From: Pyxidicoccus parkwaysis
GTDB taxonomy: Bacteria; Myxococcota; Myxococcia; Myxococcales; Myxococcaceae
DNA: 64,000 bases
Assembly: GCF_017301735.1 (NCBI RefSeq)
Contig: NZ_CP071090.1
Coordinates: 10,158,001-10,222,000 of the forward strand
Direction: 5' to 3'
This document shows positions 34,088 through 42,737 of the stretch, piece by piece (position 1 is the first letter of the stretch; each line of letters opens with the position of its first letter). A program made the position numbers and the translations under genes. Below the pieces are notes generated by a model. It searched no databases, had not been told where the DNA came from, and worked only from the letters and a program-made list of their open reading frames with translations.

Positions 34088-35459
34088 GCACGGGCCGCGA
34101 CAGCAGGGCGTCCACGGCGGCGCGGGGTTGAAGCGGGTCGTCATCGAGCACCACCTCCGGCCGCAGCAGCGCCGGCTCCCGCGCACCCGAGGGACGGTCC
34201 AGCACGAACCGGGGATAGGACAACATCAGCCCCGTGTGGGGCAGGGCCACGCTCTGCACGCCACCGGACTGGCGGACGCGCACCACGTCTCCCACTCCCG
34301 CCACGGCACCGAAGTGGTAGTCCTGGACCACGTTGCTGAAGAGCACCGCTGACGAGTAGGTGAGCGGGCCGACGAGCAGCCATACTTCCCCCTCGAAGCG
34401 AAGCGGCTCCTCCAGGCGGGGCTCCTCGAGGCTGGTGATTTCGCCGGCAACGACCTGACCGGTGGTCTCCCCCGGCTTGCGAGAGGACTCCTGCACCCGC
34501 TTGAGGTAGCTCGAGCCCGCGCGATAGGGCCGGTCCGCCACGTAACGGAGGATGCCCTCCTTCCACATGTCGTCATCTCCTCCGCCATTGGCGCGCAGGT
34601 CGATGATGAGCCGTCGCGTCCCGGCGGTCCGCATCCTGCTGAAGGCGTCCTGGACGAAGGCGAAGTAGCGCGCCTTGTCCGGATAGGAGAACGAGCCCAG
34701 CGTGAGCAGGGCATTCCCACCGTCGAGCAGCTCGAAGCGGTAGAGCCGCTCGAAGTCCTCTTCGGCCCGGAGCATGGCGGGAAGCTCCCGGCTCGCCGGC
34801 ACGCGTACGACTTCAGCCCCGTCCAATTCCAGCTCGAAGCGCGCGGGCGTGCCGTGAAGCTTCCCGTAGTAGAGCCACCACCGCAGCGCGAGCAGGGCCG
34901 CGCGGAAGCGCGGAGTGTCTCCGTGCATGCGGGACATCAGCTCCCGCACGACTTCGCGCGCGTCCTGTCCGTTGATGCGCGTGAGGGCCCGGCCGGCATG
35001 CGCCGTGGAGCCTCCGCCGAGCGCCGAGAGAATCCTCGGCGCACCGTCCGGCCCGAGGAACACCTCGAAGGGGAAGAAGCCGCCGCCGCGAGCCAGCTGC
35101 GCGCGGCTCTCCTCCCGCCAGCCTGGGGGTCCAATCAGCACATGTCCGTCCGCGAAGGCCGGGTTCAGCCGGGCCAGCGCCGCCCACGCCTCGTCACGCG
35201 TCAGGGGATGGTCGAGCGTGCGCTCCACCTCCGCCAGGGTGCGCTCGAGCTCGCGCCGGTCGACGGAGGACGCCAGGTCCGGATGATTGCACTCGAGGGT
35301 TTCCATCACGAAGCGCAGGTCCGCCCGGACTGCCTCGGGAGGGAATGTCTCCGGCGCGGCGACGGAAGGCGCGGGGACGGAGGCACAGGACGCGAGGACG
35401 GCGGCGGCGGCCGCGAGCGCGCATCGGCGCAGGCGCTGAAGTACGGGCGAGTTGGACAC
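34017..35459 (-). CDS. S41-family (C-terminal-processing-like) protease lipoprotein
   Basis: 480 aa from a GTG at 35459 with GGGAG upstream, chosen because it gives the lipoprotein signal ALAAAAAVLASC. The S41 core is visible: IDLRANGGGDDD and later LLVGPLTYSSAVLFSNVVQD, the latter carrying the likely nucleophilic Ser. A PDZ-like middle region is present (FEVFLGPDGAPRILSAL). The family cuts proteins near their C-termini in the periplasm. It diverges from the HTH regulator at 35553, and a perfect palindrome sits between them. Its tail overlaps the convergent gene's end. Confidence 0.78.
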   Translation of the reverse strand: MSNSPVLQRLRRCALAAAAAVLASCASVPAPSVAAPETFPPEAVRADLRFVMETLECNHPDLASSVDRRELERTLAEVERTLDHPLTRDEAWAALARLNPAFADGHVLIGPPGWREESRAQLARGGGFFPFEVFLGPDGAPRILSALGGGSTAHAGRALTRINGQDAREVVRELMSRMHGDTPRFRAALLALRWWLYYGKLHGTPARFELELDGAEVVRVPASRELPAMLRAEEDFERLYRFELLDGGNALLTLGSFSYPDKARYFAFVQDAFSRMRTAGTRRLIIDLRANGGGDDDMWKEGILRYVADRPYRAGSSYLKRVQESSRKPGETTGQVVAGEITSLEEPRLEEPLRFEGEVWLLVGPLTYSSAVLFSNVVQDYHFGAVAGVGDVVRVRQSGGVQSVALPHTGLMLSYPRFVLDRPSGAREPALLRPEVVLDDDPLQPRAAVDALLSRPVLTPRALPPPASAARPAPPPVHPR

Positions 35460-35501
35460 GGAGGCTCCCGGGATGACCGGCATGCTTGCACCGGCCACGT
35501 G

Positions 35502-35532
35502 GCGTTGAAATACTGCATACAAATTTCAACGC
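35502..35532. promoter_or_regulatory. Perfect 10-bp inverted repeat, candidate operator
   Basis: GCGTTGAAAT (35502-35511) and its exact complement ATTTCAACGC (35523-35532) are separated by 11 bp. The site lies in the 93-bp gap between the divergent S41 protease gene and the HTH regulator gene, in an unusually AT-rich stretch. The most economical reading is an operator bound by the adjacent regulator, controlling itself and the protease. Confidence 0.65.
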
Positions 35533-35552
35533 AAGCTGGGAGCCCACCACAC

Positions 35553-36149
35553 ATGCCCAGGACCTTCGACCGCCGCGCCATCGACGCGCCGGCGCAGATT
35601 CGGCTGCTCTCTTCTCCGGTGCGGCAGGAGCTGGTGGACACCCTGGCCGCGCTCGGCGGCGAGGCGAGCGTCGCCGACCTGGCCGAACAGCTCGGGCGTC
35701 CTGCGGACGGGCTCTACTACCACCTACGCGTGCTCTGCCGCGGCGGGCTGGTCCGCGAGGTGGAGCCTGTCGAGGGGGATGAGCAGCGCTACCGCCTCGC
35801 CGGCACGGGAGCTGCGCCACTTCGTCTGGCCTACCGCGCCGGGAAGGCCGGCAACCTCGCGGCCCTGGGAAGGTTTGCGCGGAGCCTCCTGCGAATCGCG
35901 ACGCGTGACTTCGAGGAGGGGCTGCGGTTGGAGGACGTGGTGGTCAGCGGTCCGCAGCGCGAGCTCTGGACGGCTCGCAACAAGGGCTGGCTGAGTGCTC
36001 GGGACGTCGAGGAGGTCAACAGGCTCATCGAACGACTCTGCGAGCTCACCAGTCAGCCGCGAGCCCCCGGCCGCGAGTGTCTGATGAGCCTCGCCTTCGT
36101 ACTCGCGCCCATCCGGCCTCGCGCGAAGCGGCGGGCCCGGTCCGAGTGA
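35553..36149 (+). CDS. ArsR/winged-helix type transcriptional regulator
   Basis: 198 aa from the ATG at 35553. The N-terminal ~90 residues read as a winged helix-turn-helix: IRLLSSPVRQELVDTLAALGGEASVADLAEQLGRPADGLYYHLRVLCRGGLV. This layout is that of ArsR-like HTH_20 regulators that bind DNA as dimers. The C-terminal half (FEEGLRLEDVVVSGPQRELW and beyond) is a helical ligand or dimer domain of unknown specificity. The perfect palindrome at 35502-35532 is probably its binding site. Possible target: the divergent S41 protease. Confidence 0.8.
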   Translation: MPRTFDRRAIDAPAQIRLLSSPVRQELVDTLAALGGEASVADLAEQLGRPADGLYYHLRVLCRGGLVREVEPVEGDEQRYRLAGTGAAPLRLAYRAGKAGNLAALGRFARSLLRIATRDFEEGLRLEDVVVSGPQRELWTARNKGWLSARDVEEVNRLIERLCELTSQPRAPGRECLMSLAFVLAPIRPRAKRRARSE

Positions 36150-36269
36150 GGTGAAGCGCACGCGGAGTGAGCAGCACCGCGCGCATGCACGACGGCATGG
36201 ACTGAGAATGCCGGCGCTGAGAAGGTGCTCCTGCTCACGTCCCGAGGTGGACGCGAAGGGGAGGACACG

Positions 36270-37061
36270 ATGCAGGGGTACTTCGATTCCAACGCGCGCG
36301 GTTTCTCGCGCCGGGTTTCACGGACGGCGGCTGCGTGGGTGGGGCTGCTCACCACCGTGGCCGCTCTCACGCTGCCCGGACGCGCGGCCGCGCAGTCCTA
36401 CGAGGGCAAGGCGTGTACCGCGCAGGGCCGCTCCGACCTGAAGGGGCTGAAGCCTGGCGCGCAGCTGAAGGGCGGCCTCGAGGAAGGACGGACAGGAGAC
36501 TTCTCGGGCTGGGCGACGTCCACGCTGTTGCCAACGGGCAAGGCGCCCGCGTGCAAGGACTGCCCGCCCGAGGCCGAGGACGACCTGAACGAGCGGAAGA
36601 TGGCCCAGCACGAGTGGACCTGCGGCTACTCGGCGCAGCGGGTGTCCGACAGCAAACCGGAGACGGCGTGGTGCGAGGGCGCGAAGGGAAACGGCGTGGG
36701 CGAGGTGCTGCTCGCGAGCGTGGAGCAGGGAAGTCCTGTGCGCATCTGGGCCGGGTTCGGGAAGTCCGACAAGCTTCATGCGGCGAACGCGAGGCCCCGC
36801 AAGGTGCGCGTCTCCGTGCTCCAGACACGAAGCGCCGAGGCAAATCAGGTCGGCTTCAGCTACAGCGGACTCACCGTGGTCGCCACCGGTGAGGTGGAGT
36901 TGAAGGACGTCAACGGCTACCAGGAGTTGAAGCTCCCGGCCTTCAAGGCCGACGCCAAGGCCAAGGGCACGTTCGTCGCGCTCGAGGTGCTGTCCGTCTA
37001 TCCGGGTGCGAAGTTCGAGGACCTGTGCATCAGCGAGGTCAGCTCAGCGGACGCATCCTGA
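36270..37061 (+). CDS. Exported protein with NADase-type glycan-binding (discoidin-like) domain
   Basis: 263 aa from the ATG at 36270, with GGGGAGG just upstream. Signal peptide (AAWVGLLTTVAALTLPGRAAAQ). The C-terminal half carries the recognisable pattern VSDSKPETAWCEGAKGNGVGE, VRIWAGFGKSDKLHAANARPRKVRV, which resembles the NADase-type glycan-binding/discoidin fold. Cys residues (CTAQ, CKDC, CGYS, CEGA) suggest disulphides. Probably a secreted or periplasmic carbohydrate-binding protein; no catalytic domain is present. Confidence 0.65.
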   Translation: MQGYFDSNARGFSRRVSRTAAAWVGLLTTVAALTLPGRAAAQSYEGKACTAQGRSDLKGLKPGAQLKGGLEEGRTGDFSGWATSTLLPTGKAPACKDCPPEAEDDLNERKMAQHEWTCGYSAQRVSDSKPETAWCEGAKGNGVGEVLLASVEQGSPVRIWAGFGKSDKLHAANARPRKVRVSVLQTRSAEANQVGFSYSGLTVVATGEVELKDVNGYQELKLPAFKADAKAKGTFVALEVLSVYPGAKFEDLCISEVSSADAS

Positions 37062-37069
37062 GGCGGGCA

Positions 37070-38314
37070 TCAGCCCCCGCGCGACGCCGCGTTGCGAGCG
37101 GCGTGGACGAGCGCGGCCAGGTCCTTCACGTCCGCGCCCACGTCCGCCGCCGGAGGCCGGGCACGGTCCGGTGAGAACAGGCGCGCGGGTGTCTGGGATT
37201 GGCCGCGCAGGAGGATGAACAGGCGCAGCGCGTCCCGCAGTCGCTCCACGTCCGGGCCGCTCTCACCACGGGCCCGCTGCGCCGCATTCCACAGGCGTAC
37301 CCACGCGGCCTCTTCATCCCAGGCACCCGAGGGTCGCTCGCGGGACAGCGCCGCCAGCTCCGCGGCCAGCTCGAACAGCGCCGCGCGACCCTCGTCGAAG
37401 GCAGCACATGCTTCGAGCTTCGCGTCGCGGTGAACACCGAGCGCAGCATGCTCGCGAGGCTCGTGCTCGCCACCAGGCCCCGAAGCGCCCTCGCGGGCCG
37501 CCAGCCACACGAGCAACTCCGGCACCTCCGCGTCGCGAGGCACCACCGGCGCCAGCCGCGCCTCCAGCAGCGCACGCAGCCGGGCCTTCCCGACACCCAA
37601 CCAGAAGGCCGCGTGCAGCAACAGCTCCGGCCCGCTGCGAGGCACCTGCAACGGCGCCCGCGACGCGCGCTTCTCCAGGAACTCCTTCACGCGGCCACTG
37701 GTGTCGAAGTGCTCCAGCCGCTGCCACAGCGCGGCCAGCGCCGTCTCCGCCAGCGGCAGCGCTCGCCTCAACTCATCCGCCTCGGCCACGGTGAAGGGCA
37801 GCGGCCCCTCCGGCGCGGGGCGCTTGAAGACGCGCTCGAACACCTCGGCCGCGGTGCACACCGCGCGCAGCTCCGGCAGGTTGCGTGGCAGCAGCTCCAC
37901 CGCGCGGGCCCAGGTGCGCCGGCCCAGGAGCGGCCCCGCCTCCAGCACCACCTCTTCCAGCTTCAGCAGCGCCTCGCCGAGCGTCCCCTGCCGCTCGGCT
38001 TCGGGCAGCCGCTTCAGGGCCGAGTGCTGCACGGCCTCGCGCAGCCGCTCCACCTCGGCCATCAGCTTCACGGGGGCGGCATGGCTCGGCCAGCCTTCCG
38101 CGGCGGCACGGCGCTTCAGCGCGGCGAGCGCGGCGTCCACCTCGGGCTGGCTCTGGGCCACCTCGCGCAGCAGCTCGAACTGGGCGCGCACGCGGTCCTT
38201 CCAGAAGAAGGCGTCCAGCATGCTCCGCAGGGCGCGGTAGCGAAGCCGCGTGGCCTCCAGGAGGTCCGCACGGTCCTCCAGCCGAGCCCGCAGGTTGTCC
38301 GGGTGGGTGGCCAC
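37070..38314 (-). CDS. Uncharacterised helical protein, 414 aa
   Basis: No family recognised. Nearly all-helical, soluble, no signal or membrane segment. Runs of Leu/Ala/Glu/Arg are typical of helical bundles (LEDRADLLEATRLRYRALR; LEEVVLEAGPLLGRRT). The ATG at 38314 is the natural start. Conserved-looking (FFWKDRVRAQFELLREV) but function unknown. Converges with the glycan-binding gene (8 bp between stops). Confidence 0.6.
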   Translation of the reverse strand: MATHPDNLRARLEDRADLLEATRLRYRALRSMLDAFFWKDRVRAQFELLREVAQSQPEVDAALAALKRRAAAEGWPSHAAPVKLMAEVERLREAVQHSALKRLPEAERQGTLGEALLKLEEVVLEAGPLLGRRTWARAVELLPRNLPELRAVCTAAEVFERVFKRPAPEGPLPFTVAEADELRRALPLAETALAALWQRLEHFDTSGRVKEFLEKRASRAPLQVPRSGPELLLHAAFWLGVGKARLRALLEARLAPVVPRDAEVPELLVWLAAREGASGPGGEHEPREHAALGVHRDAKLEACAAFDEGRAALFELAAELAALSRERPSGAWDEEAAWVRLWNAAQRARGESGPDVERLRDALRLFILLRGQSQTPARLFSPDRARPPAADVGADVKDLAALVHAARNAASRGG

Positions 38315-38649
38315 GCCCTCACTATATGAAGGCGGCTAGCGCCCGGCAGGCCCCGTCCCCGGAGGCCCCGCACGAGTGAACGGAGCGAGCGTCACCGGGA
38401 TTGCGCTGGAAGCGTGAAGCGGACCGAAGGCGCCCTCGAGGATGTCCGTCGCGTTCAGGATGCGGCACGTCCACACCCGGCATGTGTGGCGCCGCGAGGT
38501 GGGCGGCCCATTGCCCCTCTGTGGAGTTGGGGCTCCGCCCACCCGCTCACGTGCCCGGCAGGCCCCGCCTGTCCAGGCGGAGGCCTCGCGGAACGAAGGT
38601 TCCTTCCGCCGCTGACGCCGCGCCAGGCGGCGCACAGCCAGGGGCCGAC
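38315..38649. other. 335-bp intergenic region between dnaN and the 414-aa gene
   Basis: No credible gene. The sequence GCCCGGCAGGCCCCG occurs twice (about 38341 and 38553). Several short GC-rich hairpins lie towards dnaN (for instance CGCCG/CGGCG near 38620), which may help end dnaN transcription, but no T-run follows. No tRNA or riboswitch seen. Confidence 0.5.
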
Positions 38650-39756
38650 TCACACGCGCATGGGCATGACCACGGCGGTGAAGCTGCGGTCTCCGGGGGC
38701 GTGGAGAACGCCCGGGCTGTGCTCGTCACCCAGCTCGAAGGAGACCTCGTCCGTCTCCGTCACGGTGAGCACGTCCATCAGGTAGCGCGCGTTGAAGCCG
38801 ATGGTGATGTCGTTGCCCTGGTACGCCAGCTCCAGCACGTCCTTCGCCTCGCCGAGGTCCGGGTTGCTCGCGGTGATGACGAGCTTGTTGTCCTCCAGAC
38901 CGATGCGCACGGCGTTGCTCTTGTCCGCGGACAGCAGGGCGATGCGCTTGAGGCCCTCGAGGAAGCGCGTCTTCGGCACGAGGACGACCTTCTCGCCCTC
39001 CTTCGGAATCACGCGCTGGTACTCGGGGAACTGGCCGTCGATGAGCCGCATCACCATGGACAGGCCGGGCTTCTTGAACAGGGCGGAGTTCTCCGCGAAG
39101 CCCAGGTGGCACTCAGCGTCGGGGGCCTCGTCGAGGAGGCGCTTGAGCTCCATCAGGCCCTTGCGGGGGATGATGACGCCGCCCTTGAGCTTGAAGTCGC
39201 CCGGCACCTCGCGCTCGATGAGCGAGAGGCGGTGGCCGTCGGTGGCCACCATGCGGACCTTGCCGGTGGACTGCGGCTCGAAGAAGACGCCGTTGAGGAT
39301 GTAGCGCGTCTCGTCGCTGGAGATGGCGAACTGGGTCTTCTTGATCATCTCCAGGAGGGTGTTGCCGCCCACCTGCACCATGGGAGCGCTCTCCTCCTTG
39401 GGCAGCTTGGGGTACTCCTCGGCGGCCATGCCGACAATCTTGAAGTGGGCCGAGCCACTGGAGATGTCGACGTAGTTGTTGGCCAGCTTCTTGAGGGTGA
39501 CCTGGGCGTCCGGGAGGTTCTGGACGATGTCGAAGACGTACTTGGCGCTGAGGGTGACGGCGCCCGTCTTGATGACCTCGGCGGGGTGTTCGGAGACGAT
39601 TCCGATGTCCAGGTCGAAAGCGGTGACGGTGATGCCGCCCTTGGTCGCGTTGACGAGCACGTTGGCGAGGATGGGCATCGTCGTCTTGCGCTCGACGATA
39701 CCCTGGGCGCGGTGGAGGGCCTTCTTCAGCTCGTCGGCGGCGATGCGGAATTCCAT
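38650..39756 (-). CDS. dnaN: DNA polymerase III beta sliding clamp
   Basis: 368 aa. Begins MEFRIAADELKKALHRAQGIVERKTTMPILANVLVNA and ends with the short tail FTAVVMPMRV, both typical of the beta clamp. Three-domain clamp with the hydrophobic cleft region (MRLIDGQFPEYQRVIP). Length is normal. Monocistronic here: no dnaA or recF next to it; recF is at 23523-24800. Upstream (39757-40027) has the hairpin CGGCCC/GGGCCG near 39780. Confidence 0.95.
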   Translation of the reverse strand: MEFRIAADELKKALHRAQGIVERKTTMPILANVLVNATKGGITVTAFDLDIGIVSEHPAEVIKTGAVTLSAKYVFDIVQNLPDAQVTLKKLANNYVDISSGSAHFKIVGMAAEEYPKLPKEESAPMVQVGGNTLLEMIKKTQFAISSDETRYILNGVFFEPQSTGKVRMVATDGHRLSLIEREVPGDFKLKGGVIIPRKGLMELKRLLDEAPDAECHLGFAENSALFKKPGLSMVMRLIDGQFPEYQRVIPKEGEKVVLVPKTRFLEGLKRIALLSADKSNAVRIGLEDNKLVITASNPDLGEAKDVLELAYQGNDITIGFNARYLMDVLTVTETDEVSFELGDEHSPGVLHAPGDRSFTAVVMPMRV

Positions 39757-40027
39757 CGGAAGGTGTCCTTACAGGTCACGGCCCGGAGGGCCGATCAGTG
39801 ACGCCGGATGTAGCCCCTGACCGGTGGCTCGTCAATGCACGGAAAGCCCCTTGCGCGCGTCACTGTCCAGGCGAAGTCGGGCAGGGCGGAAACCCCTGAT
39901 CCGCCTGTCATGGAGCCGGGTCGTCACCACTGTATGACCCGGGGTCACAAGGGGTGTTTCCCGGATGGACTGGCCCCAGTCGCACAACCAGAGGACACTG
40001 CGCCTCCCTTCCCTTCCGGAGCCCGTC

Positions 40028-40534
40028 ATGAACGTCCGCCCGCTGCTGCTCGCCGCCCTGGCCCTCGGCTTCGCCGCCGGCTGCACCACGCCCTCCTCCT
40101 CTCCCAGCAACACTCCGAGCAGCGAGCCCGGCACCCCGTCCGCCGACACCGCCGCCCGCCCCGCCGAGACCGCCCCGCCCAAGGGCAACGAGCCCGGCAC
40201 CGAGGCCCAGCCGCCTCCCCCCTCCGCTGGCAGCGAGGTGAAGGCGGGTGAGAGCGCCGTGTACATCGTCAAGGACAGCGGCGTGCGCTGCATCGCCCCG
40301 CCCTGCCCGTCCTACAACGCCACCCGCGCGGACAAGCCGGGCTCCGAGCCCATCCCCGTCCACGAGGTGGACCTGTCCGCCCTCAGCGGCGGCTCCGACG
40401 AGCGCGCGGAAGCCCTGACGCAGCAGATGCAGATGGGCAACGGCCTCAAGGTGGAGGCCACCCTGGAGACCCGCCCCAACGCAGGCCCCGGCGGCGCCGC
40501 CACCGTCCTCAAGGCCAGCCGCGTCGCGAAGTAG
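40028..40534 (+). CDS. Small lipoprotein, DUF6748-like
   Basis: 168 aa from the ATG at 40028 with GGAG upstream. Lipoprotein signal (LLLAALALGFAAGC). A long Ser/Pro/Thr-rich disordered linker follows, then a small domain with two Cys (VYIVKDSGVRCIAPPCPSYNATR), which I associate from memory with DUF6748. Probably outer-membrane attached. Its stop is 11 bp from the convergent stop at 40546. Confidence 0.65.
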   Translation: MNVRPLLLAALALGFAAGCTTPSSSPSNTPSSEPGTPSADTAARPAETAPPKGNEPGTEAQPPPPSAGSEVKAGESAVYIVKDSGVRCIAPPCPSYNATRADKPGSEPIPVHEVDLSALSGGSDERAEALTQQMQMGNGLKVEATLETRPNAGPGGAATVLKASRVAK

Positions 40535-40545
40535 GCCGAAGCAGC

Positions 40546-41163
40546 CTAGATGTGCAGCCCCACCTGGAGCCCGGGCCAGTGCTGCAGGCGCTGGTCCGGC
40601 TTCGGCTCGCTCTGACTCACCGACATCCGGGTGATGGAGTCGAAGTCCGGCTGCCCCCAGACGAACCACGCGTTGTAGGTGGGCCCCGCGAACAGCGCCA
40701 GCCGCGGCAGCACCTGGAACCCCAGCATCAGCCGCACCTGGGCCAGCACGTTGCCGCCGTCGCCCTCCAGCGGCTTCTGCACCGGCTGCACCCCGCCGCC
40801 CGTCACGTCCCCGTCCAGCCAGAAGCGGTGCCCCAGCGTCAGGTGCCCGCCCACGCCCAGCCCGAAGCTGAAGCGCGAGTCACGCCCCGGCTCGAAGCCC
40901 GACAGCAGCGTCACGTAGAACGGGCCGCCGCCGAACTTCACCGCCAGGTTGGCGTACTGGATGTCGCTCGCCCACAACTCGACGTGGACCTTGCCCTTGC
41001 GCAGCCCCCGCGCCGGCGTGGCGGCTGGAGGCTCGCCCGCCGCCTGCTCGAGGCGGGACTCAGCCGCCGCTTCCGGCATCAGGCCGGAGGCCCCCGGGAA
41101 CTGCCCGGCGACCGCCGCCCCAGCCCACAGCCACGATGCGAGGAGCGCCAAGGATTTCATCAC
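40546..41163 (-). CDS. Outer-membrane beta-barrel-like protein of sigma operon
   Basis: 205 aa with an N-terminal signal peptide (SLALLASWLWAGAAVAGQ). After a linker, the C-terminal ~150 residues alternate as in beta-barrel strands (FYVTLLSGFEPGRDSRFSFG, GHLTLGHRFWLDGDVTG, RLMLGFQVLPRLALFAGP, ending in GLQVGLHI). Last gene of the sigma factor / membrane regulator operon, with an ATGA overlap upstream. Likely the target or partner of that envelope signalling unit. Confidence 0.6.
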   Translation of the reverse strand: MMKSLALLASWLWAGAAVAGQFPGASGLMPEAAAESRLEQAAGEPPAATPARGLRKGKVHVELWASDIQYANLAVKFGGGPFYVTLLSGFEPGRDSRFSFGLGVGGHLTLGHRFWLDGDVTGGGVQPVQKPLEGDGGNVLAQVRLMLGFQVLPRLALFAGPTYNAWFVWGQPDFDSITRMSVSQSEPKPDQRLQHWPGLQVGLHI

Positions 41164-41969
41164 CTCTGCTTTTCCAGCGTGAGGGACACCTGCGTCAAGC
41201 CCTCGGGGAGCAACAGGGGGGCCGTGCGGGCTTCCGGGCCCTCCGCCAGCGTCTTCGCCGCGGCCAGCACCGGCTCCAGCGCGAAGGGCTCGTCCGAGAC
41301 GACGAGGAAGAAGCGCTCGAACCGCGGCGCGTCATCCAGCTCGTAGGCACCGGGGAGCATGTGGGTGCCGGAAGGAGACAGCTCCGCGGACGTGGGGCTC
41401 CCGGCCTCCGGGGCGTGCAGCGTCACGGAGCCGCGCCCGTCCACGGAGAGGACGACGCCATGGCGGCGGCCCGCGGCCACGTACTGCATCTGCACCACGT
41501 CACCCGCGGCGGCGGGAGCCCCGTCGGTGAGGCGCTCGGGGCCGGCGGCGGCCTGCCGGCTGACGAGCAACTGGGGCGGCAGTCCCTTGATGCGCGTCGG
41601 CTCGACGGAGTCGCCGGACACCGTCCGCACCGGCCGGGTGTCTTCGTCTTCCACGGAGTCGGGGCGCGCGATGATGAAGAGGGCCACGGTGGCGAGCGCC
41701 GGCACCAGGAGGCCCCAGGCCGGTGCCAGCCGCCGGGAAGGGGACGGCGCATCCTTCCGGGACGCGCGGGCAGCCACCTCGCGCACCACGCGCGCAGGGG
41801 GCAGCCGCTCCAGCGTGGCGCGCGAGTCCGCCTCCAGCGCGGCGAGGCGCTGCAGGCCATCCGGCTCCTCGGCGAGCCGGGCGCGCGCGGCGGCCAGCTC
41901 CTCGGGGGGCAGCTCTCCCAGGGCGATTCGCTCCAGGAGCCAGTCGGGCGTACGGGTGGGCGAGTTCAT
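41160..41969 (-). CDS. Single-pass membrane regulator (anti-sigma position)
   Basis: 269 aa. A soluble N-terminal region (LAAARARLAEEPDGLQRLAALEAD) of the kind that binds sigma factors, though it lacks the zinc-finger H-x3-C-x2-C of ZAS proteins. Then one TM helix (GLLVPALATVALFIIARPDS) and a periplasmic domain (VVQMQYVAAGRRHGVVLSVDGRG...). ATGA overlaps on both sides tie it to the sigma factor upstream and the beta-barrel gene downstream. An anti-sigma or signal-transducing function is inferred from position and topology only. Confidence 0.65.
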   Translation of the reverse strand: MNSPTRTPDWLLERIALGELPPEELAAARARLAEEPDGLQRLAALEADSRATLERLPPARVVREVAARASRKDAPSPSRRLAPAWGLLVPALATVALFIIARPDSVEDEDTRPVRTVSGDSVEPTRIKGLPPQLLVSRQAAAGPERLTDGAPAAAGDVVQMQYVAAGRRHGVVLSVDGRGSVTLHAPEAGSPTSAELSPSGTHMLPGAYELDDAPRFERFFLVVSDEPFALEPVLAAAKTLAEGPEARTAPLLLPEGLTQVSLTLEKQR

Positions 41970-42487
41970 GCGGCCTCCAGCTCCAGCTCCTGCAGCACGG
42001 CGTTCAGCGCGCGCAGGCGCTTGCGCACGCCGGACACGGACAGGCCCACCTCGCGGGCCGTCTCCTCCAACGTCATCCCGTCCACCAGGTGCAGCACGGC
42101 GATGTCCCGGCTGGACGCGGGCACCCGGCCGAAGAGCCTGTCCAGCACTCCCCGCGCGGCGGCGCGCGACTCGTTGTCCTCCGCGGACGCAATCTGCAGC
42201 ACCAGCTCGTCCTCCCGGTCCTCCGGCCGCCGCTTCGCCCCGCGCAGCTTGTTGAGGCACACGGTGGTGGCAATGCGGTGCAGCAGGCTGGACGGCGCCG
42301 AGTCTTTCAGCGCGCCCTGGTAGCGCAAGAGCTGCACGAACACGTCGTGCATGGCGTCCACGGCCTTCTCCTCGTCACGCAGGAGGAAGCGGCAGCGCCG
42401 GAGCACCTGGGGGCCGTAGCGGCGGTAGTAGGCCTCCACATCGATAGACACCGGCGTCGCGCCTCCCTCGTTCGCGGAAGGGAACAC
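41966..42487 (-). CDS. ECF-type RNA polymerase sigma factor
   Basis: 173 aa. Region 2: VEAYYRRYGPQVLRRCRFLLRDEEKAVDAMHDVFVQLLR, with the DA-DVF signature. Region 4: LHLVDGMTLEETAREVGLSVSGVRKRLRALN, the recognition helix-turn-helix. There is no sigma region 3, as expected for ECF factors. Heads an operon with a membrane anti-sigma candidate and a beta-barrel protein. The -35 sequence it reads is unknown. Confidence 0.85.
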   Translation of the reverse strand: MFPSANEGGATPVSIDVEAYYRRYGPQVLRRCRFLLRDEEKAVDAMHDVFVQLLRYQGALKDSAPSSLLHRIATTVCLNKLRGAKRRPEDREDELVLQIASAEDNESRAAARGVLDRLFGRVPASSRDIAVLHLVDGMTLEETAREVGLSVSGVRKRLRALNAVLQELELEAA

Positions 42488-42737
42488 CGGCCCCGCGAAA
42501 ATCTGTCACCGGCCGCGTGCGTACCCCGTTTTCCCTCGGGGAGCCATCCACCTCCGGCCCCGTCCCGCCCGTCTGGTGCGCGTCTTCCCGGCCCGGCAGG
42601 GCTTCACGCCGGGTGCGCCTGCCCGGCCGCCGGGCAGGCGCCCTCCGCCCGTCCGCGGTGTTGCTCGGGCCACAACCCGACATCGCGGCCGAGCAGGCGG
42701 AAGAAAGCGGCGCGGGCATGCGTCATCCTCGGGAGCG

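Noticed and set aside
38336..38653. 105-codon minus-strand frame between dnaN and the 414-aa gene
   Set aside because: Arg/Pro-rich, no domain and no ribosome site, and overlaps the dnaN 3' end; treated as intergenic.
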